From contig NZ_RZJR01000007.1 in NCBI RefSeq assembly GCF_003990975.1, positions 1,079 through 65,078 on the forward strand: a stretch of DNA of 64,000 nt, in the 5' to 3' direction. The position numbers were made by a program, and so were the translations under genes. Source of the stretch: Cohnella sp. AR92 (lineage in GTDB: Bacteria; Bacillota; Bacilli; Paenibacillales; Paenibacillaceae). This document shows, piece after piece, positions 7,910-16,113 of this stretch. Positions within the stretch are counted from its first letter, which is position 1. Every line of letters starts with the position of its first letter. A model generated the notes under the pieces. The model was not told where the DNA came from. It made no database searches and worked only from the letters and a program-made list of their open reading frames with translations.

Positions 7910-9196
7910 TCAACGATAATTCCGTATCGGCTTTAGGACGATCGCCGCCGCAATGGCCAAGACCAGCAGCCCCATGCTCATCGCCGCAAGGACGGTCGCC
8001 GCTCCCCATCGGTCCGCCAGCATCGACGCGGCCGCGAGGCCGAGCGAAGGAGCGACGCTCGAGATCGCCCCCATCGTTCCGTAGACTCTCCCTTGCCATT
8101 CATCCTTCACCTCGAGCTTGAGGATGACCTGGGTAATCATCGAGCAGAAGGAGAAGAGCAGCCCTCCCAGCAGGACGAAAGGAATCGCTAGACGTGGCGA
8201 ACCGAGTCCGGAGATCAACCAGTAGATCGGCCCGAGAAGGAGGAGGCCGAAGAAGACGAGATGCCCCCGCCTGCCGAAACGATGTCCGAAGGTAATAATC
8301 AGGCTCGCCCCTGTCATATAGCCGAGCGGAATGCACATCTCGATCAATCCGAACTCGACCGGTCCCGCCTTCCACTCGCCCACGGCAATGACCTGAACCA
8401 GCATGATCGCGGTCAGGAAGAACACTGTCAACAGAGGGCTAAGCAGCACGATGGACCGAATCAGAGAATGGCCGCGAATGTGCGAGATCCCGCTCCGCCA
8501 ATCCTGAAGGAAGGATCGCTTCTCCTTCCCCGCCGTAGAGAGCATCGGCGACGGAAACCTTCCGGCCGACAGCGTACAGACGGAGGAGAGCAAATAGGCA
8601 GCGGACGTTACTAGAATCGCCGCCAATCCCCCGAAAGCCGAGACAACGACTCCCGCCAGAGCCAGCCCCGAGATCCTCGCCGCGTTGTCGAACAGATAGA
8701 TCGTGCTGGATGCTTGCTGGATTCGGCCGGGACCGACGATCTGCGTCGTAGCCGCTTGGAAGGACGGTCCCTGAACGAGTCCCGCGAACGTCGAAAGCGA
8801 CACCAGGACGAGCATCACGGGAAAAGGCGCATCCATGACGAACAAGCTCAACCCTAACAGAATCGCGATAACGCAACGGGCCCAATCCGACAGCAGCATC
8901 AGCTTCCTCCGGTCCATGCGGTCCGCCAGCGTACCGGCGAACGAAGCGAACAGGAAGGCGACCGCCATCGTGCAGATCTGCACCGATGCCATGCGTTGGG
9001 CGCTCCCCGTCGTCTGCAGCACCCACAAGCTGAGGGCGATGCCGTTGAAGCTGTCTCCGAAGATCGATGACGTAAACCCGGACAACAGCCACAAGAATGG
9101 CCTATTGCGCCAGACCGGACGATCCTCGGCCGAATCCGCCTTCCCGCCGCGAGCCCGTACTGACTCCATTTGCTCCCCATGAAGCGGTGCTTCCAT
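7910..9196 (-). CDS. MFS exporter (MFS_3/BacE type)
   Basis: This 428-residue protein has about twelve hydrophobic segments and the major-facilitator loop motif GTLADRMDRRK between helices 2 and 3. It resembles macrolide, peptide or siderophore exporters of the MefA/BacE/EntS group; the substrate cannot be told from sequence. GAGGAG precedes the ATG. The gene is divergent from a LacI-type regulator, and a LacI-type operator lies just downstream of its promoter, so its expression is probably repressed until a ligand appears. Confidence 0.85.
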   Translation of the reverse strand: MEAPLHGEQMESVRARGGKADSAEDRPVWRNRPFLWLLSGFTSSIFGDSFNGIALSLWVLQTTGSAQRMASVQICTMAVAFLFASFAGTLADRMDRRKLMLLSDWARCVIAILLGLSLFVMDAPFPVMLVLVSLSTFAGLVQGPSFQAATTQIVGPGRIQQASSTIYLFDNAARISGLALAGVVVSAFGGLAAILVTSAAYLLSSVCTLSAGRFPSPMLSTAGKEKRSFLQDWRSGISHIRGHSLIRSIVLLSPLLTVFFLTAIMLVQVIAVGEWKAGPVEFGLIEMCIPLGYMTGASLIITFGHRFGRRGHLVFFGLLLLGPIYWLISGLGSPRLAIPFVLLGGLLFSFCSMITQVILKLEVKDEWQGRVYGTMGAISSVAPSLGLAAASMLADRWGAATVLAAMSMGLLVLAIAAAIVLKPIRNYR

Positions 9197-9243
9197 CCCT
9201 CCAGCTCCTCTCCAAGCGCTTAGAAGTGAACCTTTTCCACTTA

Positions 9244-9259
9244 ACTTAATCGTTTAAGT
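9244..9259. promoter_or_regulatory. LacI-family operator
   Basis: ACTTAATCGTTTAAGT is an inverted repeat (ACTTAA/TTAAGT) around a central CG, the usual architecture of LacI-family sites. It covers the expected transcription start of the leftward MFS promoter and lies about 120 bp before the divergent LacI-type gene. Confidence 0.75.
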
Positions 9260-9265
9260 GATTTC

Positions 9266-9294
9266 AGTATAGGAAGCTTCTTCTTTCTTGTCAA
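9266..9294 (-). promoter_or_regulatory. Sigma-A promoter of the MFS gene
   Basis: On the minus strand TTGACA (9294-9289) is followed after 17 bp by TATACT (9271-9266). The LacI-type operator begins a few bases downstream, an ideal position for repression. Confidence 0.85.
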
Positions 9295-9381
9295 TCCTGA
9301 TTCGGCAAGCCATGGATTCCCGCCGGAGGCTCGATTGTGTTAGCATACAGGTAACGGAATGACTCGGAAGGAGGCCCCCCC

Positions 9382-10299
9382 TTGAGGAAAACAACGCTGA
9401 AGGATGTTGCCGCGGAAGCCGGCGTCTCCATCGCGACTGCCAGCTACGTGCTAAATAAGGTAACGAACCAGACGATCCCCGACGAGACCAAGCAGCGCGT
9501 GTTCGAGGCGGCGGCCAAGCTGAACTACGTTCAGAATCTGGCGGCGCGCTCCCTATCCTCGGGACGTTCGAACCTGCTCGGCGTCCTGCTTGTCGGGGAG
9601 GAAGCCGACCTCATCTCCAAATACATGAGCTACGGCAGGTTCATCGACGAACTGGAGCAAGCCTGCCGCTCTTCCAGCTATCATCTGATGGTGTCGCGCA
9701 TCGACCCGAATCGGCCCGACTTCGCCATTATCGCCGAGCGGAAGCTGGACGGCGTCTTCCTGATCGATGCTCACGAGAGCTCCTTCTACCAAGTGTCCGA
9801 GAAGTTCCCGTACGGCTCCCCGCTCCTTCTGGTCGACGGATCGATCGAAGACACTCTTTTCCGCAAGCTGACTCCCGACTACGATCAACTGTTCCGAACC
9901 GTTCGGGAACGCATCGGCGGGACAAGCCCTTACGCGGTTATCCACGAGAGCTATCACAATCAAGCGACGGTGCGGATGATCGGCATGGCAAGCGGACTGG
10001 ACTCGGAGAGAATCAAGTTGGCCGATGGGGACGAAGAGCTTCTGCAAGCATTCGCGGAGCGGCATAAAGACTCGCCGATCGTCGTCTTTAACGAATTTCT
10101 CGCTTTGCGGCTGCTGGCGCGGAATCCGTCGCTCGACCTGCTCGTGGTCTGCACCTCCGGCTGCCCCGAATATTTGCCGGAACGGGTTGGCCGCCTACTG
10201 CCGAAGGTCCCGAAAGCGCAGTTGGCCGCGGCCATGATGCGGAAGCTGCTGGAGAACGCCGAAGAGAGTCTCCCGGATGGACTTATCGAGTTCGAGTAG
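9382..10299 (+). CDS. LacI-family transcriptional regulator
   Basis: The protein starts with a typical LacI helix-turn-helix: TTLKDVAAEAGVSIATASYV, then a hinge with ALxSG-like NLAARSLSSGRSNLLGVL. The effector domain is shorter and more diverged than usual (305 residues in all against about 335). The start codon is TTG, chosen because GGAAGGAGG lies eight to ten bases upstream and the homology begins at this point. It probably represses the divergent MFS exporter through the operator at 9244-9259. The effector is unknown. Confidence 0.88.
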   Translation: MRKTTLKDVAAEAGVSIATASYVLNKVTNQTIPDETKQRVFEAAAKLNYVQNLAARSLSSGRSNLLGVLLVGEEADLISKYMSYGRFIDELEQACRSSSYHLMVSRIDPNRPDFAIIAERKLDGVFLIDAHESSFYQVSEKFPYGSPLLLVDGSIEDTLFRKLTPDYDQLFRTVRERIGGTSPYAVIHESYHNQATVRMIGMASGLDSERIKLADGDEELLQAFAERHKDSPIVVFNEFLALRLLARNPSLDLLVVCTSGCPEYLPERVGRLLPKVPKAQLAAAMMRKLLENAEESLPDGLIEFE

Positions 10300-10354
10300 G
10301 ATTGGGAGGGGGTTGTGAGGCGGTTCTCCGCGTTTTAATACAGATGACAAATGA

Positions 10355-11149
10355 TTACACCACAAATCTCTCAATTGCAACAGCAACACCATCGTTATCA
10401 TTTGAATCGGTTACGTGGGCTGCGCAATTTTTTAGTTCAATTATCGCGTTCCCCATTGCGATCGGAAATCCGCACGTATGAAATAGTCCTAAATCGTTAA
10501 AGTCATCCCCGAACACCATCACATTTTCTGGCTTCACCCCGATATCGTCAAGCACCCATTGTACAGCTTCTTCTTTGGAAGCTGATTTTTGCATGATTTG
10601 AACCAATACTCCTCCATCCGTTGCGATTACGTTCACATGATCGCCGAATTGCTCGATAACATCCATCCATGTGCTGTAACCATGAACCAATATTTTGGTT
10701 GGGGATAGCGAACTAATAAAATCCTTATCAACAACCAGGGGTTTAGGATCATTTGAACGGATGCCGAAATGACTAAGTTGCAAGTCAGGAATTGGCGTAC
10801 ACGTATAACATGAGTCATTGACCTCGTAGTTAATTATCGATTGAGGTGCATGAACCTCGATAAAATTGTTAATCTGCCGGCTAATCTCATTTGGAATACT
10901 AATGTGCCGCTTAATTTGCTTAGACTTGCAGGTCAATAGAGCACCATTGTAATAAACAAAGTAGTCCACAAAAGGAAAATTCTCTACGAATTGATTAGCC
11001 GCTCTAGGCGGTCGCGCCGTTGCAACAATAATATGAATTCCAGAATCGTAACATCTTTTTACAGTCTCATAATTTCTAGGTGAAATAGATTTGTCACTTC
11101 CGAGCAATGTTCCGTCCAAGTCCAATACAATTGCCTGTATGTCCAACAT
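10355..11149 (-). CDS. Cof-type HAD-superfamily hydrolase
   Basis: This 264-residue phosphatase of the HAD IIB (Cof/YidA/YkrA) group has motif I DLDGTLLGSDK (D10, D12), motif II ATARPPR and motif IV GDDFNDLGLF. Such enzymes dephosphorylate sugar phosphates, flavins or other small phosphates; the substrate cannot be predicted. Base composition is clearly more AT-rich than the genes to its left. It stands alone, convergent with the LacI gene, and no clear promoter partner or operon is seen. Confidence 0.9.
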   Translation of the reverse strand: MLDIQAIVLDLDGTLLGSDKSISPRNYETVKRCYDSGIHIIVATARPPRAANQFVENFPFVDYFVYYNGALLTCKSKQIKRHISIPNEISRQINNFIEVHAPQSIINYEVNDSCYTCTPIPDLQLSHFGIRSNDPKPLVVDKDFISSLSPTKILVHGYSTWMDVIEQFGDHVNVIATDGGVLVQIMQKSASKEEAVQWVLDDIGVKPENVMVFGDDFNDLGLFHTCGFPIAMGNAIIELKNCAAHVTDSNDNDGVAVAIERFVV

Positions 11150-11246
11150 CTTCCTCTCCCCTCACAAGTAATTCATCCAAATATAACCTAAGTTTAGGCC
11201 TTTAGTGAAATAACGTCATTCTTCTTTCTAACGTGGACAGTTAATT

Positions 11247-11256
11247 GCATTAATGC
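11247..11256. promoter_or_regulatory. Short palindrome upstream of the ABC-2 exporter operon
   Basis: GCATTAATGC is a perfect 10-bp palindrome about 40 bp before the first gene of the exporter, within the region where a promoter is expected. It may be an operator; nothing else supports this. Confidence 0.25.
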
Positions 11257-11294
11257 TAAATTATTCAATGTATATTCCAGGGTGGGGTGGTCGT

Positions 11295-12305
11295 GTGGAC
11301 ATCATTTCTGTGAACGGTATCACGAAGACTTATCGCCAGTATCGCAGGTTTCCGGGGCTTATCGGTTCGGTTAGGAGCTTGCTCACTCGTCAGTATACGG
11401 AAGAGACCGCCGTACGCGACATATCCTTCTCCATTCGGGAAGGCGAAGCAGTAGGTTACCTCGGCCCTAATGGCGCAGGGAAATCGACCATGATTAAGAT
11501 GATGACCGGCATTCTCGTCCCCACCGCTGGAGAAATGCATATTCTTGGCTCAGTACCCCATGAGGCGCGGAAAATGAATGCTCAGCACATAGGAGTAGTC
11601 TTCGGGCAACGGAGTCAATTGTGGTGGGACCTGCCGGTTATGGACTCTTTCGAGCTGCACAAGTACATATACAAAATCTCCGCGCCAACCTATCAAAATA
11701 ATCTTAAGTTTTGTATGGAGCTGCTCTCCCTTCGAGATTTCATCCATAAACCCGTAAGACAGCTGAGCTTGGGTCAAAGAATGCGGGTCGAGATTGCAAT
11801 GGCGCTGCTGCATGACCCCAAGCTGTTGTTCCTTGATGAGCCTACGATCGGACTGGATGTTATGGCCAAAGACCAAATTCGTCAATTTTTGCGGACCGTA
11901 AACCGGGACAAAAAAGTCACCATCCTATTAACCACGCACGACATGAAGGATTTGGAGGAAATTTGCCCCAGAATGATCGTCGTGAATAAAGGAACCCTCG
12001 TTTACGATGGTTCTGTGCTGAAGCTCCGCGACAGGCTCGGGGACGAGCGCCGCGTTGTCATTGATTTCCGCGAGGAGCCTGGAACGATTGAGTTCCCGGG
12101 CCTAACGCTGCTCCAAGAAGAGGGCTTAAGGAAAACGTACCTATTCGCACGCGGCGAATCCACCGTTTTTGAACTTGTAAGTAGAATAGCGTCGCAGTAT
12201 CCCGTTGAAGATGCTTCGATTGAAAGCGAGGATATCGAATCCCTAATCCGGCGATATTATCAACAATTAGCCCTGGATGACATGCGTAACCGCGATATCG
12301 GATGA
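11295..12305 (+). CDS. ABC-2 exporter ATP-binding protein
   Basis: This is the ATPase of an exporter of the COG4586 group. Walker A is GPNGAGKST, the signature LSLGQRMRVEIAMALL, Walker B LLFLDEPTIGLD and the H-loop TTHD. The C-terminal 90 residues form the extra domain usual in this group. I choose the GTG at 11295 because a purine-rich GGGTGGGGTGG precedes it and homology begins with DIISVNGITKTY. The next gene starts within its stop codon region and a second permease follows, so the three form an operon. The substrate is unknown; relatives include antibiotic and daunorubicin-type exporters. Confidence 0.88.
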   Translation: MDIISVNGITKTYRQYRRFPGLIGSVRSLLTRQYTEETAVRDISFSIREGEAVGYLGPNGAGKSTMIKMMTGILVPTAGEMHILGSVPHEARKMNAQHIGVVFGQRSQLWWDLPVMDSFELHKYIYKISAPTYQNNLKFCMELLSLRDFIHKPVRQLSLGQRMRVEIAMALLHDPKLLFLDEPTIGLDVMAKDQIRQFLRTVNRDKKVTILLTTHDMKDLEEICPRMIVVNKGTLVYDGSVLKLRDRLGDERRVVIDFREEPGTIEFPGLTLLQEEGLRKTYLFARGESTVFELVSRIASQYPVEDASIESEDIESLIRRYYQQLALDDMRNRDIG

Positions 12306-12316
12306 GGTGCTCAGTT

Positions 12317-13105
12317 GTGATAACCTACTTCATGTTCTCAGTTAAAGCTTTTACGAATCAATTAGCTTATCGTGCCGAGGTTTGGCTTCGTTTGCTGGGC
12401 AATTTCGTTACGATTCTCATCCAGGTGGAAATATGGAAAGCCGTCATCGGCAGCGGAAACGTAGATGGCGTCACGGTTGAGCAAATGATAACCTACAGCG
12501 TTATCAACACGCTGCTCTCCGCCCTTCTGCTAAATGGGGTGAGCAGTAAAGTCGACGATAGCCTAAAATCGGGAGGCATTGCTTCCGAGCTTGTTAGACC
12601 GCTCTCTTATCCCTTATATTTGCTCTTCGACGGGCTCGGGAATTCTATCTATCAATTGACATTTACGGTCGCTCCGTCCTTTCTGATTGCCTGGCTATTT
12701 TTCGGCATTCTTCCCCCATCATCTGCTGCTAATTTTATCGCCTTTTTAGGGGCGCTGATCATCGCGCTCATCGTTTCCTTTCTTCTAGGTTATTTCATTT
12801 CGTTACTGGCATTTTGGTTTATGAATCATTTTGCTCTCAGTTGGACGCTGAACGGACTTATTACCGTATTCTCCGGATCATTTCTGCCGATCTGGTTTTT
12901 CCCGCACTATTGGGCGTCCTTGGCCAAAGCGCTTCCGTTCCAATACATGGGCTATGTGCCGGCGACAATCTATCTCGGCAAAATGACGGGAACTCAAATG
13001 TGGCAAACGCTGGCATTAGGCATGGGATGGATCGCAGCCTTGTTGGTTCTTGTTCAATGGCTATGGGCGAGAGCTGTTCGCCGATTGGTCATACAAGGCG
13101 GTTAA
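12317..13105 (+). CDS. ABC-2 family permease, first subunit (COG4587 type)
   Basis: The product is about 262 residues with six hydrophobic segments and the amphipathic N-terminal segment FSVKAFTNQLAYRAEVWLR typical of these paired permeases. The GTG at 12317 has GATGAGGTG upstream; an ATG at 12302 overlapping the previous stop is an alternative. It pairs with the next permease to form the membrane part of the exporter. AT-rich like its neighbours. Confidence 0.82.
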   Translation: MITYFMFSVKAFTNQLAYRAEVWLRLLGNFVTILIQVEIWKAVIGSGNVDGVTVEQMITYSVINTLLSALLLNGVSSKVDDSLKSGGIASELVRPLSYPLYLLFDGLGNSIYQLTFTVAPSFLIAWLFFGILPPSSAANFIAFLGALIIALIVSFLLGYFISLLAFWFMNHFALSWTLNGLITVFSGSFLPIWFFPHYWASLAKALPFQYMGYVPATIYLGKMTGTQMWQTLALGMGWIAALLVLVQWLWARAVRRLVIQGG

Positions 13106-13123
13106 TCCGAAAGGCGGATGTTC

Positions 13124-13918
13124 ATGACGATACAGTTATTCGGCAAGCTCGTTCGTTTGTTGATGAAAGAAAGAATGGCGTATCGGGCCGACTTCATTCT
13201 GTCAGCCTTTGCGCAAATCATCTCCTATGCCGGAGATTATATTGTCATCTGGCTATTTATCGAACAATTCCATAACCTCGCTGGATGGACATGGCCCGAA
13301 ATAGCCTTTCTATACAGTATCGGGCTATTTTCTTATGCGATTGGCGCATCCTTTTCTTTTGTACAGATGAGGGAACTGGAAGGTCAAGTCAAACAGGGAA
13401 CATTCGAAACCATCCTGATCAAACCTGTAAATCCCTATTTTTATTTCGTCAGCAGAGGATTCAATCTGGCGTACATCGCCCATATTGCTATTTCGGGGTC
13501 GGTCCTGATATGGGCTATGATCAAGTTGGGTCTGCAATGGACCTGGCTCGACTACGTTTATTTGATATTAGCGTTAATCGGCGGCGCCTTGATTCAGGCA
13601 GGCTTACTTACGGCGATCGGAGCGATGTCCTTTATTTGGGTGAGGACGGGTTTCTTGTTTTCGTTGTTTTTCCGTCTAAAGGACTTTATCTCCTACCCGC
13701 TGCCCATATTTGGCTCGTTCGTTCAACTGCTCTTGACTGTCGGCGTTCCGCTGGCCTTTATTAATTTCTATCCGGCTGCGTTCCTGCTGTCCAAAGAGGC
13801 TCTGCTAATCCCCCAGTGGGCGATGTGGGCGGTTCCAGCGGTCGGTCCCGTGTGTTATTGGATCAGCTACCGATTCTGGATGTACAGTGCCAACAAATAT
13901 CAAGGCGCTGGCGGTTAA
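13124..13918 (+). CDS. ABC-2 family permease, second subunit (COG3694 type)
   Basis: The second permease, about 264 residues with six hydrophobic segments, has the same amphipathic start (FGKLVRLLMKERMAYRADFIL) and the segment GQVKQGTFETILIKPVNPYF that is characteristic of the family. The ATG at 13124 lies six bases after AAGGCGG; an ATG at 13118 is directly against that site and less likely. It ends the exporter operon. A hairpin with arms TGATACGG/CCGTATCA lies at 13966-13985 without a clear T run. Confidence 0.82.
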   Translation: MTIQLFGKLVRLLMKERMAYRADFILSAFAQIISYAGDYIVIWLFIEQFHNLAGWTWPEIAFLYSIGLFSYAIGASFSFVQMRELEGQVKQGTFETILIKPVNPYFYFVSRGFNLAYIAHIAISGSVLIWAMIKLGLQWTWLDYVYLILALIGGALIQAGLLTAIGAMSFIWVRTGFLFSLFFRLKDFISYPLPIFGSFVQLLLTVGVPLAFINFYPAAFLLSKEALLIPQWAMWAVPAVGPVCYWISYRFWMYSANKYQGAGG

Positions 13919-13965
13919 CCGGACGGATGTTCTATCGCCTCGCCGCATGGCGGCACAAACGGCGC

Positions 13966-13985
13966 TGATACGGTTCTCCGTATCA
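13966..13985. terminator. Hairpin between convergent genes
   Basis: TGATACGG and CCGTATCA flank a TTCT loop between the end of the exporter operon and the convergent hydrolase gene. There is no T run, so termination is only suggested. Confidence 0.35.
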
Positions 13986-14000
13986 TAGATAGGGCGAAGA

Positions 14001-14798
14001 TCAGGGCTCTCTATTCAAGTATTCTAACAATATCGAAGTAAACTCGGATGGATGTTCCAAGTGAGGGTAATGCCCCGAATTGTTCATCACGATTTTCTCG
14101 GAGTCTTTCACTCTGCTATGGATGATCTCGCATACTTTCTTGTTGAACGGATGGTCATTCTCCGGCTCGATAATGAGCAGCGGTTTACGAATTTCCTCGA
14201 GTCTATGAATGGCGTGAGGCGTCAACGGCCTCTGCCACGATTGTTTGCTGTTATAAAATACGGCGTTAGACGTATAGATCTCCTTAAAGCGACGTTTGCG
14301 CTCCTCCTCTTGCGGAACCATATAGCTCCAAAAATTTTTTTGAAGGAAAACATCGGCTGCTTTCTCCATTCCGGCTCGATTAACCCTTAAGTAATCCAAT
14401 ATCCCTTCCCACTTCATTCGAAAAGGATAGTTTACTCCGTTGATTGACGGCCCGACGAGAATCAGCTTGTTCACATACTCAGGATATCTCAAGGTGAAAT
14501 CAATCGCCGCGCTTCCCCCGAATGAAGATGCGACAATATGCGTATTGTTAACCTGGTAATAATCGAGAATACTCTTTATGTCCTCATAATAAGAGAACGG
14601 GCCGGAAGGCCCCGAGCTTTGCCCATAACCCCTCTGATCATAACGAATCGCTTTGAATTGACTCGCAATCTCATCTACATGTTCATCCCACACCGACATA
14701 TTGGAATACCCCCCGTGAACCAGGAGTACGCTATCGCCCTGTCCCTTAATAGAAGCATGGAGCTTTGCTCCGTTCGCCTCGCAGAAGTTAGCTGGCAT
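14001..14798 (-). CDS. Alpha/beta hydrolase
   Basis: This 265-residue hydrolase has the oxyanion-hole motif VHGGYSN, the nucleophile elbow ASSFGGSAA (Ser of S-F-G-G) and a late catalytic His in GHYPHLEHP. No signal peptide is present. GGGAGAGG precedes the start. It begins one base after the stop of the PadR gene and must be cotranscribed with it, so its unknown substrate may be related to the signal that PadR senses, for example a small ester or xenobiotic. Confidence 0.85.
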   Translation of the reverse strand: MPANFCEANGAKLHASIKGQGDSVLLVHGGYSNMSVWDEHVDEIASQFKAIRYDQRGYGQSSGPSGPFSYYEDIKSILDYYQVNNTHIVASSFGGSAAIDFTLRYPEYVNKLILVGPSINGVNYPFRMKWEGILDYLRVNRAGMEKAADVFLQKNFWSYMVPQEEERKRRFKEIYTSNAVFYNSKQSWQRPLTPHAIHRLEEIRKPLLIIEPENDHPFNKKVCEIIHSRVKDSEKIVMNNSGHYPHLEHPSEFTSILLEYLNREP

Positions 14799-14799
14799 C

Positions 14800-15345
14800 T
14801 CAAACCTCTCCCTTTCCCCTAAGATCGTGTATCGCTTCCTCGCACCAACGCAGTCGTGCCTCCATGGAATGGATTCCGTACCTCAGCGTAAGCATCCATG
14901 TCGGAGGAACGCGATTATGGTATTGCTGGAGCGCTTGCGATTCTTGCTCTTTTAGAACGGCAACGTTCTTCTCCAGCTCTTCTCGTTCACTCGCTAACAG
15001 CGCTAGAATAGCCTTGGCGTCTTGCGGACCCGCAACGAATATTTTTAACAGCAGCTCGTCTCTGTAGTTAATCGGGTTGACCGGTTCGGAAAGCCATTGC
15101 CGAAATACGGTTTGCCCTTCCGGCGTGATTCGATACAGCTTCTTTCTGCGCGAATCATTGGATTCCACAGGTTCGGCATACCCTTCCCGCTCGATTTGCT
15201 TTAACATCGGATAAATCTGGCCATAGCTTTCGCTCCAGAAAAAGCGAAGCGAAGCATTGAATTGTTTCCTGATGTCGTATCCCGACCGCGGTCCGTGAGC
15301 AATGATGCCCAATATCGCGTACAACGTGTTGTTACTCCTTGCCAT
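14800..15345 (-). CDS. PadR-family transcriptional regulator
   Basis: This 181-residue protein has the PadR winged helix in residues 5-85 (YAILGIIAHGPRSGYDIRKQF, with YPMLKQIEREGYAEP and KKLYRITPEG) and the C-terminal helical dimerisation domain found in PadR/AphA (Vir_act_alpha_C). PadR proteins repress detoxification genes and exporters until a small molecule binds. An ideal operator lies 13 bp before its start, and an alpha/beta hydrolase follows in the operon; an ABC-2 exporter lies nearby. Confidence 0.92.
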   Translation of the reverse strand: MARSNNTLYAILGIIAHGPRSGYDIRKQFNASLRFFWSESYGQIYPMLKQIEREGYAEPVESNDSRRKKLYRITPEGQTVFRQWLSEPVNPINYRDELLLKIFVAGPQDAKAILALLASEREELEKNVAVLKEQESQALQQYHNRVPPTWMLTLRYGIHSMEARLRWCEEAIHDLRGKGEV

Positions 15346-15358
15346 TCGTTCACCTCAA

Positions 15359-15377
15359 ATATATCTAATAGATATAT
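15359..15377. promoter_or_regulatory. Probable PadR operator
   Basis: ATATATCT and AGATATAT are perfect inverted arms around AAT, immediately upstream of the PadR start. The position argues for autorepression of the PadR-hydrolase operon. Confidence 0.65.
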
Positions 15378-15555
15378 CAAGCATATAAAGAAAAATAACC
15401 AATGTCAATTACTGGTTAAATTGCTATTGCAATCTAAATGCTGAATCTCTAGCATTATACAGACAGCTTTTTTAAATAATTTTTAGCGAATATTCCATGG
15501 GAAATCCTGTCTTTATAATTAACTAGCTTTTAGTAACGAGCGAAGGAGGGCATGC

Positions 15556-16113
15556 GTGGAAGATACTCGAATTATCGACATGTATTGGAGTAGAAACGAA
15601 GCCGCCATAAGGGAGAGCAGTACGAAATACGGCCGAATGCTTAAACGGATCTCGTTCAACATTTTATCCAATGACGGGGATAGCGAGGAATGCGTGAATG
15701 ATACATACGGCAAAGCATGGGACTCCATGCCGCCGCAGAAACCGAATAGTCTTGCCGCCTATTTGGGACGAATCGCGCGTAATCTTTCCATTAACCGCTG
15801 GCATGCGAACCATGCAAGAAAACGCGGCTGCGGCGCGGATGCGTTGATCTCAGAGCTGTCCGACTGTATACCCTCTCCCCTGAGTACGGAAGAGGAGACG
15901 GAAGCAAGGGCATTGTCGGAGACGATTAGCAGGTGGCTGAATTCCCTGCCTCAAGACGACCGGGTTCTGTTCCTGCGACGCTATTGGTTCGGCGACAGCT
16001 TGAACAGCCTGGCCGCGGAATGCGCTACTACGCCGAACAAACTGGCCGGACGTATTTATCGGCTGCGCCATAAGCTCAGATCAGCCCTTGAAAAGGAGGG
16101 AGTTACGCTATGA
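15556..16113 (+). CDS. ECF-type RNA polymerase sigma factor
   Basis: This 185-residue sigma-70 family factor has region 2 at about 25-95 (DSEECVNDTYGKAWDSMPPQKP, LAAYLGRIARNLSINRW) and region 4 at about 125-180 (LNSLPQDDRVLFLRRYWFGDSL with a helix-turn-helix). The start is a GTG seven bases after GGAGG. Its stop overlaps the start of a membrane-anchored serpin gene (ATGA), the usual arrangement of a sigma factor and its anti-sigma factor. A TATAAT-like element at 15515-15520 may belong to its promoter. Confidence 0.9.
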   Translation: MEDTRIIDMYWSRNEAAIRESSTKYGRMLKRISFNILSNDGDSEECVNDTYGKAWDSMPPQKPNSLAAYLGRIARNLSINRWHANHARKRGCGADALISELSDCIPSPLSTEEETEARALSETISRWLNSLPQDDRVLFLRRYWFGDSLNSLAAECATTPNKLAGRIYRLRHKLRSALEKEGVTL

